Translations under genes and position numbers: made by a program
Part shown: in pieces, positions 14,935-23,494 of the stretch
Layout: every line of letters begins with the position of its first letter
Position numbering within the stretch: the stretch's first letter is position 1
Assembly: GCA_023436175.1 (NCBI GenBank)
Contig: JAEZKE010000007.1
Location: 1 to 33,835 of the forward strand
Direction: 5' to 3'
Length of the DNA stretch: 33,835 nt
From: Methanobacteriota archaeon
Lineage (GTDB): Archaea; Methanobacteriota; Methanobacteria; Methanobacteriales; Methanobacteriaceae
Notes under the pieces: generated by a model
Seen by the model: only the letters and a program-made list of their open reading frames with translations
What the model was told of the DNA's origin: nothing
The model's database searches: none

Positions 14935-16236
14935 ATGATACCAATGTCCTTTATAAATCCTTTATCAGATGAAGGAAAACAAATAGTCAGAGAAGATGGA
15001 GGGGATTTAGACAGGATATTTGATATAAATGATAATATTATAGATGCTGTCCATTCAATTACTGCTCAAGAAATATCAGATGATGATTATATACCCAAAA
15101 GCTATGTTGATTTAGTGATTAAAAGAGTAGAATGGTACGTTGATAAAAAAAGTAATCCTGAATATAATCATAAAAAGTATGCTTTCTTATTTTATCCAGA
15201 AATAACAAAATTCGATGTAATTGCATTTTATATCCTATGCCAGGCTGTCGGGATTAAGTTTGGCCCTAATTCAAGAGAAAGTAGGGCAGTATCAGAACTG
15301 CAGGGACAAATTATTGAAAACAGACTTGAAGAGCTTTATGAAAGAGACAGATCAGAAATTGTAGAGAAAATAATGAGCACTCTCATTGTTCAAGACAGGA
15401 TTAAATGGACATCTCTATCTGATCTTTTAAGTTCAAAGAAAATTAATTTACAGGATTTAGTTTTAAAAGATGGTAACGTTGTATTGGACCTGGAAGACTT
15501 TATGGAATACTTTGGAGATGTTGTAAAACTTCAACAGCCCGAAAGAATGTACAATGTATTTATTGGAAACAAAATTAAGGAACTCATCATGATCAAAATG
15601 ATCATGCAGAATACTGAAAATTACATAAAAAACGTGCATGAAATAGCAGGTCGTGAAGTAGAACCCAATTCAACACTTTTAAAAATTGCAGAAGAAGTAG
15701 CTGATACCCTATCAAAAGAAATAAGATATTATGGTGGTGGAGACGGTGGAGGTGAAGTTAAAGCTTCACCATTAGACGTTGAAAAGTTCCCGCCATGCAT
15801 TAGAAAAGCTTTAGATGGAATCAAGTCAGGTGGAAGAAATGAAGTTATTGTCCTTTTTTTAACACCATTTTTATCCTATGCAAGATTGTATCCTTCAGTT
15901 TTCATGAGAAATACAACTTTAAAGGTATCCGACGTTGACGCAAACCTTAAAATCACGCAAAATGAAATCTTGCCGATGATTTATGATGCAGCAGACAGGT
16001 GCAGTCCTCCCCTTTTTGATGACCAGCCACAAGAAAAAATCAACATTAATGCAAAGCTGGGATTTGGAATGAATGATAACTTAAACCTTCAACATGAAGG
16101 GGAAACAACATGGTATACACCAATGAGCTGTGAAAAGGTTAAATTAAACATGCCTAATTTATGCAAACCAGATAAGACATGTAAAGGCATAACTAACCCT
16201 CTCTCTTATTATAATAGAAAAATGAGGGAGAAATAA
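14935..16236 (+). CDS. priL: DNA primase large subunit PriL
   Basis: 433 residues. The N-terminal helical domain (MSFINPLSDEGKQI, then KYAFLFYPEITKFDVIAFYILCQA) and the C-terminal iron-sulfur domain are both recognisable. Cysteines at 288 (FPPCIRKAL), 356 (DRCSPP), 399 (MSCEKV), 410 and 416 (NLCKPDKTC) supply the ligands of the 4Fe-4S cluster; one of the five is spare. The subunit regulates the PriS active site and helps start primers during replication. It is followed after 97 nt by priS on the same strand, a two-gene primase unit. ATG at 14935 or the Met at codon 4 (14944) may be the start; there is no Shine-Dalgarno, and the TATA box position favours the first. Confidence 0.93.
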   Translation: MIPMSFINPLSDEGKQIVREDGGDLDRIFDINDNIIDAVHSITAQEISDDDYIPKSYVDLVIKRVEWYVDKKSNPEYNHKKYAFLFYPEITKFDVIAFYILCQAVGIKFGPNSRESRAVSELQGQIIENRLEELYERDRSEIVEKIMSTLIVQDRIKWTSLSDLLSSKKINLQDLVLKDGNVVLDLEDFMEYFGDVVKLQQPERMYNVFIGNKIKELIMIKMIMQNTENYIKNVHEIAGREVEPNSTLLKIAEEVADTLSKEIRYYGGGDGGGEVKASPLDVEKFPPCIRKALDGIKSGGRNEVIVLFLTPFLSYARLYPSVFMRNTTLKVSDVDANLKITQNEILPMIYDAADRCSPPLFDDQPQEKININAKLGFGMNDNLNLQHEGETTWYTPMSCEKVKLNMPNLCKPDKTCKGITNPLSYYNRKMREK

Positions 16237-16333
16237 AGTTAAATGTACAGAATTAAAACTAAAATAAGTTAAATATCAAAAAGATGATTTAGAAAGGATT
16301 GTCAAATTTAATAATTTAAAAAAGGGTAAATCC

Positions 16334-17326
16334 ATGGAATTTTTCAAACAAGCAACTCCTGACGAGCGCAGAATCTATTATAAAGAAGAATGGAATGTTA
16401 ATCAGGTCCCTGATTTTATATTAGATCATCTTGAAAACCGTGAATTCGGATTCGATCACTTTGGAAGAGGCCCTAATGATAGATATAAAGTTTTTAATTC
16501 CCCAGATTATCTTAAACGCTTTTTAAGATCTAAAACTCCTTTTGCAGCATACTGTTCCGTTGCATTTTACGAAAAACCGCGCAAAAGAGATGGGTGGCTG
16601 AAATCAGAACTTGTTTTTGATGTCGATGCTAAAGACATTCCAATCAGGACCTGTAACTGTGATAATGTTTGTGAAATATGTTTAAATGAAGCTAAAGAAA
16701 TTGTAGGCAATATAATAGACACTTTAAAAGGTGATTTAGGTCTAAAAAATATTCACCTGAGCTATTCTGGTAGAGGGTACCACATACGCGTTATTGACGA
16801 GTCAGTTATGGAAATGGACAGCGATGTGCGTTCTCAAATTTTAAAATATGTTGTTGGTGCCGATATTCCAAATGATAAGTACGAAAGTAGAGATCAAATT
16901 TACACCCTCCGGCCTCATTCCGTGCCCTTTGGGTACCCCAAAGTATTCACGGATAGAATCAAATATTCCGTCCTTCATTTAACCAAAGACTCTAAAATCG
17001 AAGGTATCAGCAAAAATCTGCTTAACAAAACTCTTGAAAATAGAAAATTGATAGAAGATAATCAATGGGGACTTTTTTTAAATAAAATGGATCCTAATCA
17101 TCCCAAAACAGGTGCTAGAAATTATAATAAACTAATAAGCAGTATAGCATCGTTAAACATGAGTTTAGTTGATGGAAAAGTTTCAATTGACCTTAAAAGG
17201 ATCCTTCGGCTCCCTTCATCTTTACATTCTAAGGTTAGTATGAGATGCACAGAAGTTAAAAATATTGAAACATTTGACCCGTTTAAGGACGCTGTGCCTA
17301 AATTCGTGTGGGAAAGAAATGATTGA
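16334..17326 (+). CDS. priS: DNA primase catalytic subunit PriS
   Basis: 330 residues of the archaeo-eukaryotic primase family. The metal-binding Asp96-x-Asp98 sits in ELVFDVDAKD, a zinc-binding loop with Cys107, 109, 113 and 116 follows, and the SYSGRGYHIRV segment carries the Ser/Gly/His residues of the nucleotide site. It synthesises RNA (and in archaea also DNA) primers at replication forks together with PriL. The start has a modest GGGT ribosome site. The stop lies 2 nt from the end of the convergent cca gene, so the two transcripts must overlap at their 3' ends. Confidence 0.95.
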   Translation: MEFFKQATPDERRIYYKEEWNVNQVPDFILDHLENREFGFDHFGRGPNDRYKVFNSPDYLKRFLRSKTPFAAYCSVAFYEKPRKRDGWLKSELVFDVDAKDIPIRTCNCDNVCEICLNEAKEIVGNIIDTLKGDLGLKNIHLSYSGRGYHIRVIDESVMEMDSDVRSQILKYVVGADIPNDKYESRDQIYTLRPHSVPFGYPKVFTDRIKYSVLHLTKDSKIEGISKNLLNKTLENRKLIEDNQWGLFLNKMDPNHPKTGARNYNKLISSIASLNMSLVDGKVSIDLKRILRLPSSLHSKVSMRCTEVKNIETFDPFKDAVPKFVWERND

Positions 17327-17328
17327 TA

Positions 17329-18726
17329 CTATCTCCACAGGTAAACATTTTTATTTAGATACTCATAAAAGAACAGCATCATATCCTCGCTGCAGTCAGG
17401 AGAATCTAAAAACTCCAGAATATCCACTATTTCATATTCTTTTAAAATTTCAGCCTTGATATGTTTCCCAAATTTAAGGAATCCTATCTTGTTTTCAACT
17501 AAAATATTATTAAGGAATGGTTCAACATCCTTATATTTCCTGTCAATTTCTGCAACCCATCTATTTTCTTCAACGTAAGCTTTAGCATTATATTTTTCCA
17601 TGAACTTGATTTGGTGACCTTTTGACCATACAAATGGACCTAAATGTTTTTTTACCTGTGGGAGTTTCCATATCTCCATTTCAAGCAGTATAATTACATT
17701 TTGAGATTCATCTGTCCATGAATCAGCATTAAATACCTTAAAATCTTCTCTCTCTAAAACTCCTTTTAATGAATTTTCAGTCTTTTTAATTTGAGGATAA
17801 AGGGCATCTGCAGGAACTTCAGGCGGTTTAAACCTGATTAAAAATGTTTTAGTTCCCCTACCTTCAAACTCAGTTTTTATTTCATTTTTATTTAGATCTA
17901 TATCTTTATCAAAGAAATATGATTCTTTGGGATCATCGAGGAAATTTCGTGATGCAACGATAAATTCAGACATTTTTTGAAGTTTTAAAGCTGCAGAAAC
18001 ATTTCTATTTTTGTCTGTAGGATCGATGACTACAAGTGGTTCACTGAAAAGTTCACCAGTTCCGTACTCTTCAATATCTAGTTTATAATTAGGTTTCCAT
18101 TCGTTACTTGAAGCAGTTAAAACATTTAAAAAAGAGCCGTAATGGATTATCAGAAGTTCGCAAAGGTACCCAGAAAATCCACCCACTTTGAATTCTGCGC
18201 TGTATGTATGAATAGATCCCATGAATTTTTTAAGTAGCAGGACTTCATCCTTTTGTTTTTCCTTTAAATTAGCTCTTACATATTCTGTATGTAATATAGT
18301 CCTATCTACTGCTGATTTAAGCTCTTCTGCACTTTCAATAATATAACATGGTACAAAATCAATCTCAAATCCTTCGATAAATCCAGTAATGTAAGGATGA
18401 GAAGCGTACCTCAGTTCATATTTACCTTGCATCTTTTGAATACATTTATGTCCTAAATCTAACCCGCACTTTTTTAAATCTGCCTCTGAAATACTTAAAG
18501 GGAATTTTATGAAAATATCAACATCCGCTTTCCCAGAAAGCCATGTACCTTTAGCTACAGAGCCTACAAGTGTCGCTTTTGCGTCAATATTATTCTCTTT
18601 TGCAATTTTGTTTATAACAGCAATTAGCTTGTCTGATAATGACTTAACTTTTTCATTTTCCTCTTGTGTAGGTTTTATTACCTTCAGTATTCTATTAAAA
18701 TCGATATTTTCCAAAATATTCACCAA
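17329..18726 (-). CDS. cca: Archaeal CCA-adding enzyme (tRNA nucleotidyltransferase)
   Basis: 465 residues, class I nucleotidyltransferase. The catalytic motif GSVAKGTW (55-62) with Asp68-x-Asp70 in KADVDIFIKF is followed by FEIDFVPCY, which gives the third carboxylate. The neck, body and tail domains follow at normal length. The enzyme adds or repairs the 3' CCA end of tRNA without a nucleic-acid template. TTG at 18726 and GTG at 18723 are equally possible starts and there is no clear ribosome site. It lies 57 nt downstream of thpR on the same strand, forming an RNA-processing cluster, and converges with priS. Confidence 0.95.
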   Translation of the reverse strand: MVNILENIDFNRILKVIKPTQEENEKVKSLSDKLIAVINKIAKENNIDAKATLVGSVAKGTWLSGKADVDIFIKFPLSISEADLKKCGLDLGHKCIQKMQGKYELRYASHPYITGFIEGFEIDFVPCYIIESAEELKSAVDRTILHTEYVRANLKEKQKDEVLLLKKFMGSIHTYSAEFKVGGFSGYLCELLIIHYGSFLNVLTASSNEWKPNYKLDIEEYGTGELFSEPLVVIDPTDKNRNVSAALKLQKMSEFIVASRNFLDDPKESYFFDKDIDLNKNEIKTEFEGRGTKTFLIRFKPPEVPADALYPQIKKTENSLKGVLEREDFKVFNADSWTDESQNVIILLEMEIWKLPQVKKHLGPFVWSKGHQIKFMEKYNAKAYVEENRWVAEIDRKYKDVEPFLNNILVENKIGFLKFGKHIKAEILKEYEIVDILEFLDSPDCSEDMMLFFYEYLNKNVYLWR

Positions 18727-18783
18727 ATTAATTAAATAAAAAAATTTATACTGTAAAATACTAAAATTTTACAGTTTATAAAA

Positions 18784-19341
18784 TTAGTCATTTAGATCAA
18801 ATTCTTTTACTACAGTATAAATCGGCCCTGCATCACGTCTGAGCACACTTTCCATAAGCAAAAGCTTACTAATTTTTATTTTTCCAATTTCTACATCTTT
18901 CAATTCATCTATCTTTGATAAAAGGGCATCTTTATTTTTAGCTCCTCTAACCCTTCCCATAGTAAGGTGGGGAACATAACTTCTCTCTTTTTTAAATCCC
19001 ATTTTTTGAAAATCTTCATCCATGGCCATTTGTAGTCTTGAAAATGGGCTTGAATCTTCCACTCCAAGCCACAATACTCTAATATATCTTGGATTTGGAA
19101 ATACACCTACACCCTTGATAAAAATTTCAAATGGGGAGTAACTCTGCACTTTGGTTTCCACTGCACTTACAATTTCTTCAGATTTCTCTTCATCTATTTC
19201 ACCAAAGAATTTGAAGGTAAAATGCAGGTTATGGGGCTCTACAAACTTTACCGGCGCGTCAGCCTCCATTAACTGTTTTTGCACATCTGCTATTTTTTCT
19301 TTAAGCTCTTCATCAATTTCTGCAGCTAAAAATGCCCTCAT
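18784..19341 (-). CDS. thpR: RNA 2',3'-cyclic phosphodiesterase (LigT/ThpR family)
   Basis: 185 residues of the 2H phosphoesterase fold. The two catalytic motifs are His40-Phe-Thr42 in NLHFTFKFFGE and His125-Leu-Thr127 in YVPHLTMGRV. The family opens 2',3'-cyclic phosphates on RNA to 2'-phosphates and was first known as a tRNA half ligase in vitro. The start is ATG at 19341 (MRAFLAAEID): AGGTGA stands 5 nt before it. A GTG three codons earlier is part of that ribosome site and can be excluded. The ribosome site overlaps the TGA stop of the upstream P-loop gene, so translation of the two is likely coupled. Confidence 0.93.
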   Translation of the reverse strand: MRAFLAAEIDEELKEKIADVQKQLMEADAPVKFVEPHNLHFTFKFFGEIDEEKSEEIVSAVETKVQSYSPFEIFIKGVGVFPNPRYIRVLWLGVEDSSPFSRLQMAMDEDFQKMGFKKERSYVPHLTMGRVRGAKNKDALLSKIDELKDVEIGKIKISKLLLMESVLRRDAGPIYTVVKEFDLND

Positions 19342-19346
19342 AAAAA

Positions 19347-20288
19347 TCACCTTTCCGCAAGATCAATTATCCTGTCAAGACTCTCTTGAGGAGTTTCTAT
19401 TGTGTTCAGCATGTATACTTCATTTTGTGTAAATAATTCCTTAAAAAAGTTCACCCTTAAATTAAACTTTCTCGCATCCCTTATCATCTGGTGTGGATTA
19501 CAAAAGTCCTGCTTTATCATGTAATCCAGAGCTTCATCATGGTTTAATTGCCGGAATGGTGGATTTTTCTCATCCCTCTCCAGAAGTACCACCGTTTTAA
19601 GTGTTGAAGTTTCTCGAATACGCCCATCGAATAATGTACTCACATCAGCGATTCCTCTACATTTTACATCAAGTTTAACCCTTTTAACTTCCTCTGCAAA
19701 TGTTTTCCAGACATCTGCCAGATCATCACGGATATATGAGTTTTTTTCTGAAGAATAAATCACTGCGGCATTGCTGAACAAGCGGGTAAAGAACCAGTCA
19801 TCTGAAATGTAGTTGCAGTTTTCATTCTGCAGTAGTCCATAGGTCAAAGTTGTTTTTCCAGTTCCAGGAGGTCCAATTATTGCAATAGCATGTCCCATAT
19901 AATCTACAGCAGACCCATGAACAGAATATCTTCTATGTATTGAATGATAATCTTCAAAAAAATCGGATATTATAGCAAGCGCTATGCTTTTAATCCATCC
20001 ATAGTAATCACAGTTTCTCACTATGGCTACTTTTGCCGTTGGATCGTACATCACCTGCAGATCTCCCCCATCTTCTATGGAGAATATCTTTGCATGGGGG
20101 CGCACGTCTTCATTCATAAACCTGAAGTTGTCTTCCCATTCATCTTTAAAGCTTTCATTATCGGTTAAAAGCTTTACACATGCTCCATGAATATTTGCTT
20201 TTCTTTCAAACCTTATTTCACTGGCCAATTCATCAGCCAGCCTATCTTTTGCCTCAGGAGTAATTAATTCAACTTCATAATCCGACAT
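19347..20288 (-). CDS. P-loop ATPase related to HPr kinase
   Basis: 313 residues from the ATG at 20288, chosen because AGGAGG lies 6 nt upstream; a longer frame adds 11 residues without a ribosome site. The Walker A motif GPPGTGKT is at about 139-146, preceded by SVHGSAVDYMGHAIAIIG, which resembles the beta strand and HGS segment of HPr kinase/phosphorylase-like proteins, and followed by YISDDWFFTR with an Asp pair that could act as catalytic base and metal ligand. No PTS sugar-transport genes are in view, so the target is not HPr as in bacteria. It is coupled to thpR, which hints at a role near RNA repair, for example phosphorylation of an RNA end or a small molecule, but this is inference. 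Confidence 0.72.
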   Translation of the reverse strand: MSDYEVELITPEAKDRLADELASEIRFERKANIHGACVKLLTDNESFKDEWEDNFRFMNEDVRPHAKIFSIEDGGDLQVMYDPTAKVAIVRNCDYYGWIKSIALAIISDFFEDYHSIHRRYSVHGSAVDYMGHAIAIIGPPGTGKTTLTYGLLQNENCNYISDDWFFTRLFSNAAVIYSSEKNSYIRDDLADVWKTFAEEVKRVKLDVKCRGIADVSTLFDGRIRETSTLKTVVLLERDEKNPPFRQLNHDEALDYMIKQDFCNPHQMIRDARKFNLRVNFFKELFTQNEVYMLNTIETPQESLDRIIDLAER

Positions 20289-20426
20289 TTTATTCCTCCT
20301 ATAATCATAAATTTTTTTCATTTAAAACTATGCAAAAATTTAATGGATTTTAAAAAAAGGAATTCGATGTCTATTTAAGCTTAGAAGGGATAATCTTCAG
20401 TTTATCCCATATGACTTAAGCGCTGT

Positions 20427-21551
20427 CTATTTTTCAATTATGGTCTCTTCAATGGACATTCCAAAGTGTCTTGCACCTTTATCCAGATAAACCATAACTT
20501 TATCGCCTGCTTTAATATCTGCAACCGATACGGGTTCCCCTTCTTCGCTGACAAGCCTTATAGTTTCAGCATTTTGAAGCAGTGTTCTTATTTTAACACC
20601 TTCATATTCTGCTTCAATAAGCATTAAAGGCCTTTTTTCAATTTTAACTCTGCCTACAATAGCAGTTTTAGTGTTACCTTCCTTATCTACGGTTAAAACT
20701 TCATCTCCAGTTTCAATTTCTGAAAGGTATCTTGTTTTATTATTTGGAGTCATTACATATGCGTGCACTGGGCCTGCATTTACTCTAAATGGACGTGAAG
20801 CTACATATTCACTTTCCATTGATTCACTGTGCACGAGGAACAACCCTCGGGAGTAAGACCCAATAAGCATTCCTTCTCCAACCGACATCATGGAACTGGT
20901 ATCAACACAGACTCTATCTCCAGAACCTACTGGTTTTACAAGGGTTACTGTGGCAGGTACAAGATCATAATGTTCAGATTCAATCCTTTCAATTAATGAT
21001 GCAACTTTTTTAATTTGAGAGATATCTGACGTATAGAGCAGTACTCCATCCGTACCATGCTCTAATGTCTCAAGAGCAAGTCTTGCTTCTTCATAATCAG
21101 GAACAGCTGCGATTATTTTAACATTTTCTTTTTGTAAGTCTGCTATAATGTTTTCTAAAGGAATAATTTTCCAATCTTTTCCTACAAGGATCACATAATC
21201 TGCAATTCTTCCAGCTTCAGATGCAAGTTCTTCAAGTTTTTTACTTGTAATTTCTATATACGCTGCAACAGTTTTTCCTTTACTTTTAAATCCTTTTATA
21301 GCTGCTAAATCTTTTGACTGCGATAAACTATCTGGAAGTTTAAGGGTACCATCTCCTTCACCTTTTCTACCCACTAAAACTATATCAGCTTCTTCGTTGT
21401 CTGAGACTATTTTGATATTTCCCAATTTCTTTATGTTTTCTACATCATCGAAGTCAACCACATGGTTTATCCCGGATTCTAATGATGTAGTTATAATACC
21501 TTTTTTTTCATCCCAGCTGGCGTATTCTGCCATGATCCATGCAAATTTCAT
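20427..21551 (-). CDS. 3-dehydroquinate synthase II (AroB')
   Basis: 374 residues from the preferred ATG at 21551 (MKFAWIMAEYASWDEKK, the usual opening); a Met five codons upstream has no better support. The sequence carries ITTSLESGINHVV, the phosphate-site-like EHGTDGVLL, PVGSGDRVCVDTSSMMSVGEGMLIGS and RPFRVNAGPVHAYV, all characteristic of the archaeal enzyme. It performs NAD-dependent oxidative deamination and cyclisation of 2-amino-3,7-dideoxy-D-threo-hept-6-ulosonate to 3-dehydroquinate, the entry to aromatic amino acids in methanogens. It is 40 nt downstream of its pathway partner ADH synthase. Confidence 0.96.
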   Translation of the reverse strand: MKFAWIMAEYASWDEKKGIITTSLESGINHVVDFDDVENIKKLGNIKIVSDNEEADIVLVGRKGEGDGTLKLPDSLSQSKDLAAIKGFKSKGKTVAAYIEITSKKLEELASEAGRIADYVILVGKDWKIIPLENIIADLQKENVKIIAAVPDYEEARLALETLEHGTDGVLLYTSDISQIKKVASLIERIESEHYDLVPATVTLVKPVGSGDRVCVDTSSMMSVGEGMLIGSYSRGLFLVHSESMESEYVASRPFRVNAGPVHAYVMTPNNKTRYLSEIETGDEVLTVDKEGNTKTAIVGRVKIEKRPLMLIEAEYEGVKIRTLLQNAETIRLVSEEGEPVSVADIKAGDKVMVYLDKGARHFGMSIEETIIEK

Positions 21552-21591
21552 AAACAAACCATCCATAATACTTGAAATTTAATTTTTATCC

Positions 21592-22389
21592 TTATTTCCC
21601 CTCAATAATTTTAAGGGCATCTTCAACTTCCATGTTGTTGTGAACGATTTCTGCAATGGCCCTTGTAGTTTTACTGGGTGATTCAGCCTGGAATACATTT
21701 CTTCCAATTGCAACACCTGCTCCTCCAACATCCACTGAATTTTTCACCATTGTAAGAAGCTGTTCATTTGTTTCAACTTTAGGGCCGCCAGCTATTACTA
21801 AAGGAACAGGGCATCCATCAACAACTTCCTTGAAGGTATCTGGATCTCCAGTATAATTTGTCTTAATGATATCAGCACCGAGTTCTGCTCCAGCTCTTGC
21901 AGCGAGCTTTACAACATCAACATCGTGTTCACTGTCAATTTTTTCGCCCCTTGGGTACATCATGGCGATAAGCGGCATTCCCCATTCATCACAAATTTCA
22001 GAGGTTAACCCCAGTGTTTTAAGCATTGCTGGTTCCTTATCAGATCCAACATTCACGTGAACAGATACAGCATCAGCACCAATTTTTAAGGCTTTTTCAA
22101 CTGTTGTAACCAGCACTTTATGATCTGGATCAGGACTTAATGAAGTACTGGCTGATAAATGAATTATAAGACCTATATCACGTCCATATCCCCTGTGACC
22201 AGTTCCAACCATTCCTTTATGCATTAAAACTGCATTTGCTCCTCCGCTTGCTACTTCATCGATTGTTTCACACATATTGCCAATACCTGGTACCGGCCCT
22301 ATGGAAACACCATGGTCCATGGGTACTATTACCGTTCTACCTGTCTTTCTGTTTATTATTCTTTCAATTCTAATCTTTTTACCAATCAT
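21592..22389 (-). CDS. 2-amino-3,7-dideoxy-D-threo-hept-6-ulosonate synthase (AroA')
   Basis: 265 residues, a class I aldolase TIM barrel. PMDHGVSIGPVPG holds the conserved Asp25; MYPRGEK holds Tyr145; DIIKTNYTG holds the Schiff-base Lys176; VIAGGPK and GVAIGRNVFQ form the phosphate site. It condenses 6-deoxy-5-ketofructose 1-phosphate with aspartate semialdehyde, the first committed step of the archaeal route to dehydroquinate. Start fixed by GGAGG 7 nt before the ATG. The ribosome site nearly touches the TAG of the upstream methyltransferase, so methyltransferase, aroA' and aroB' form an operon. Confidence 0.96.
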   Translation of the reverse strand: MIGKKIRIERIINRKTGRTVIVPMDHGVSIGPVPGIGNMCETIDEVASGGANAVLMHKGMVGTGHRGYGRDIGLIIHLSASTSLSPDPDHKVLVTTVEKALKIGADAVSVHVNVGSDKEPAMLKTLGLTSEICDEWGMPLIAMMYPRGEKIDSEHDVDVVKLAARAGAELGADIIKTNYTGDPDTFKEVVDGCPVPLVIAGGPKVETNEQLLTMVKNSVDVGGAGVAIGRNVFQAESPSKTTRAIAEIVHNNMEVEDALKIIEGK

Positions 22390-22400
22390 TAGACGTCCTC

Positions 22401-22931
22401 CTAATTAATTTTAGATGACCAGAGGGTAAATTCCTTTAATCTTGGCGGAACACCATCTTTACCTGATGATTCCAACCATCCGAATGAAGATTTTATCATT
22501 TCTTCTGTTTTTGATGAATGTATGAAGTCAAGAAGACCTCTATTTCTTATTATGGTATCTCGAGGTTTTAAAGTTGACGACCAGATGAAAAAAACTTTGA
22601 AAGTCGTATCTGGGTGATAGCCACCCCCAAGATCTATAGATAATACATCACACTTTTTAATCTTTTTTAAAACATATTCTAACGTTTCATGAAGCCTTAC
22701 ATCAGCTTTTGTAAACTCTACGTTCTTATGTTCTTGACATAGGTTTCCCATACTTTTTACAGCTTCAGGACTGTTATCAAGGGCAACAATTTTGCCTTCT
22801 GGTGCCAGTTTTGAGAGAATTTTTGTGGAATTTCCAACATGACAACCAAGTTCCACCACAACATCGTCTGCTTTTATAATATCTTTCAAAGCTTCCCTAT
22901 AAACTTTAATATCATACACTACTTTTATCAT
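22401..22931 (-). CDS. SAM-dependent methyltransferase-like protein
   Basis: 176 residues with a Rossmann-type methyltransferase core: VVVELGCHVGNSTKIL (25-39) is motif I, KIVALDNSPEAV the acidic end of strand 2, VEFTKADVR strand 3, and CDVLSIDLGGGYHPD (about 114-128) replaces the usual motif IV/post-I. C-terminal DTIIRNRGLLDF and LKEFTLWSS complete the sheet. The substrate is not evident. First gene of the operon with aroA' and aroB', with 11 nt to aroA'; start supported by AGGGA. Position suggests a link to aromatic metabolism or simply conserved gene order. Confidence 0.82.
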   Translation of the reverse strand: MIKVVYDIKVYREALKDIIKADDVVVELGCHVGNSTKILSKLAPEGKIVALDNSPEAVKSMGNLCQEHKNVEFTKADVRLHETLEYVLKKIKKCDVLSIDLGGGYHPDTTFKVFFIWSSTLKPRDTIIRNRGLLDFIHSSKTEEMIKSSFGWLESSGKDGVPPRLKEFTLWSSKIN

Positions 22932-23250
22932 AAAATTCCCTGATTACTCTTTATTATTTAATAATATCTTTAAATCATTCATATCATGCTTTATCTTTAA
23001 TAATTCACCTACAAACTATTAACCAATTGTTCTAAATTAAGTTATTAGGTTTTATCTTAGATATATTTAATCAAAGCCAAAACAACTTTAATATTTCAGT
23101 TAACTAAATTATATTAAACAAAAAAACAGAAATAAAAATTAGGTACCCTTTCTAAAACAGACAGGAAATTTTTAAATATCTTAATCCACAATATTAATAA
23201 CAGGAAATGGTTTATTTTACCCAAACACCTAAAAATGGAGAAAAATTTTT
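22932..23250. other. Divergent intergenic region, methyltransferase operon / PRC-barrel gene
   Basis: No gene seen. AT-rich DNA. TTTAAATATC at 23171-23180 is a plausible TATA box for the PRC-barrel gene, giving a leader of roughly 50 nt that ends in GGAG 10 nt before its ATG. Confidence 0.35.
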
Positions 23251-23463
23251 ATGAAAGCTACAGAAGTTTTAGGAAAAAAAGTCATTGACAAAAATGCTAT
23301 GGAAATAGGAAAAGTTTCCGATTTAGATTTAGACGCCGAAAAATGGATAATAGAAGGAATATACATATCTTCAGGGATTTTAGGCTCAGATGTAAGAATA
23401 TCAATTGATGATGTTGCAAAAATAGGCGATTATGTCACTTTAAAAATTGAAAAGAAAGTATAA
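23251..23463 (+). CDS. PRC-barrel domain protein
   Basis: 70 residues, the whole protein being one PRC-barrel: MKATEVLGKKVIDKNAMEIGKVSDLDLD, then WIIEGIYISS, IDDVAKIGDYVTLKI. The repeated GK-V pattern and the final DYVTLK strand are typical of the archaeal stand-alone form found in methanogens. PRC-barrels serve as adaptors in RNA processing (RimM) and photosynthetic reaction centres; the stand-alone archaeal version has no settled function. Start supported by GGAG. Its stop lies 31 nt from the end of the convergent flavoprotein gene. Confidence 0.88.
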   Translation: MKATEVLGKKVIDKNAMEIGKVSDLDLDAEKWIIEGIYISSGILGSDVRISIDDVAKIGDYVTLKIEKKV

Positions 23464-23494
23464 TAAACTGATACTAACTTTATTTTATTTTTAA

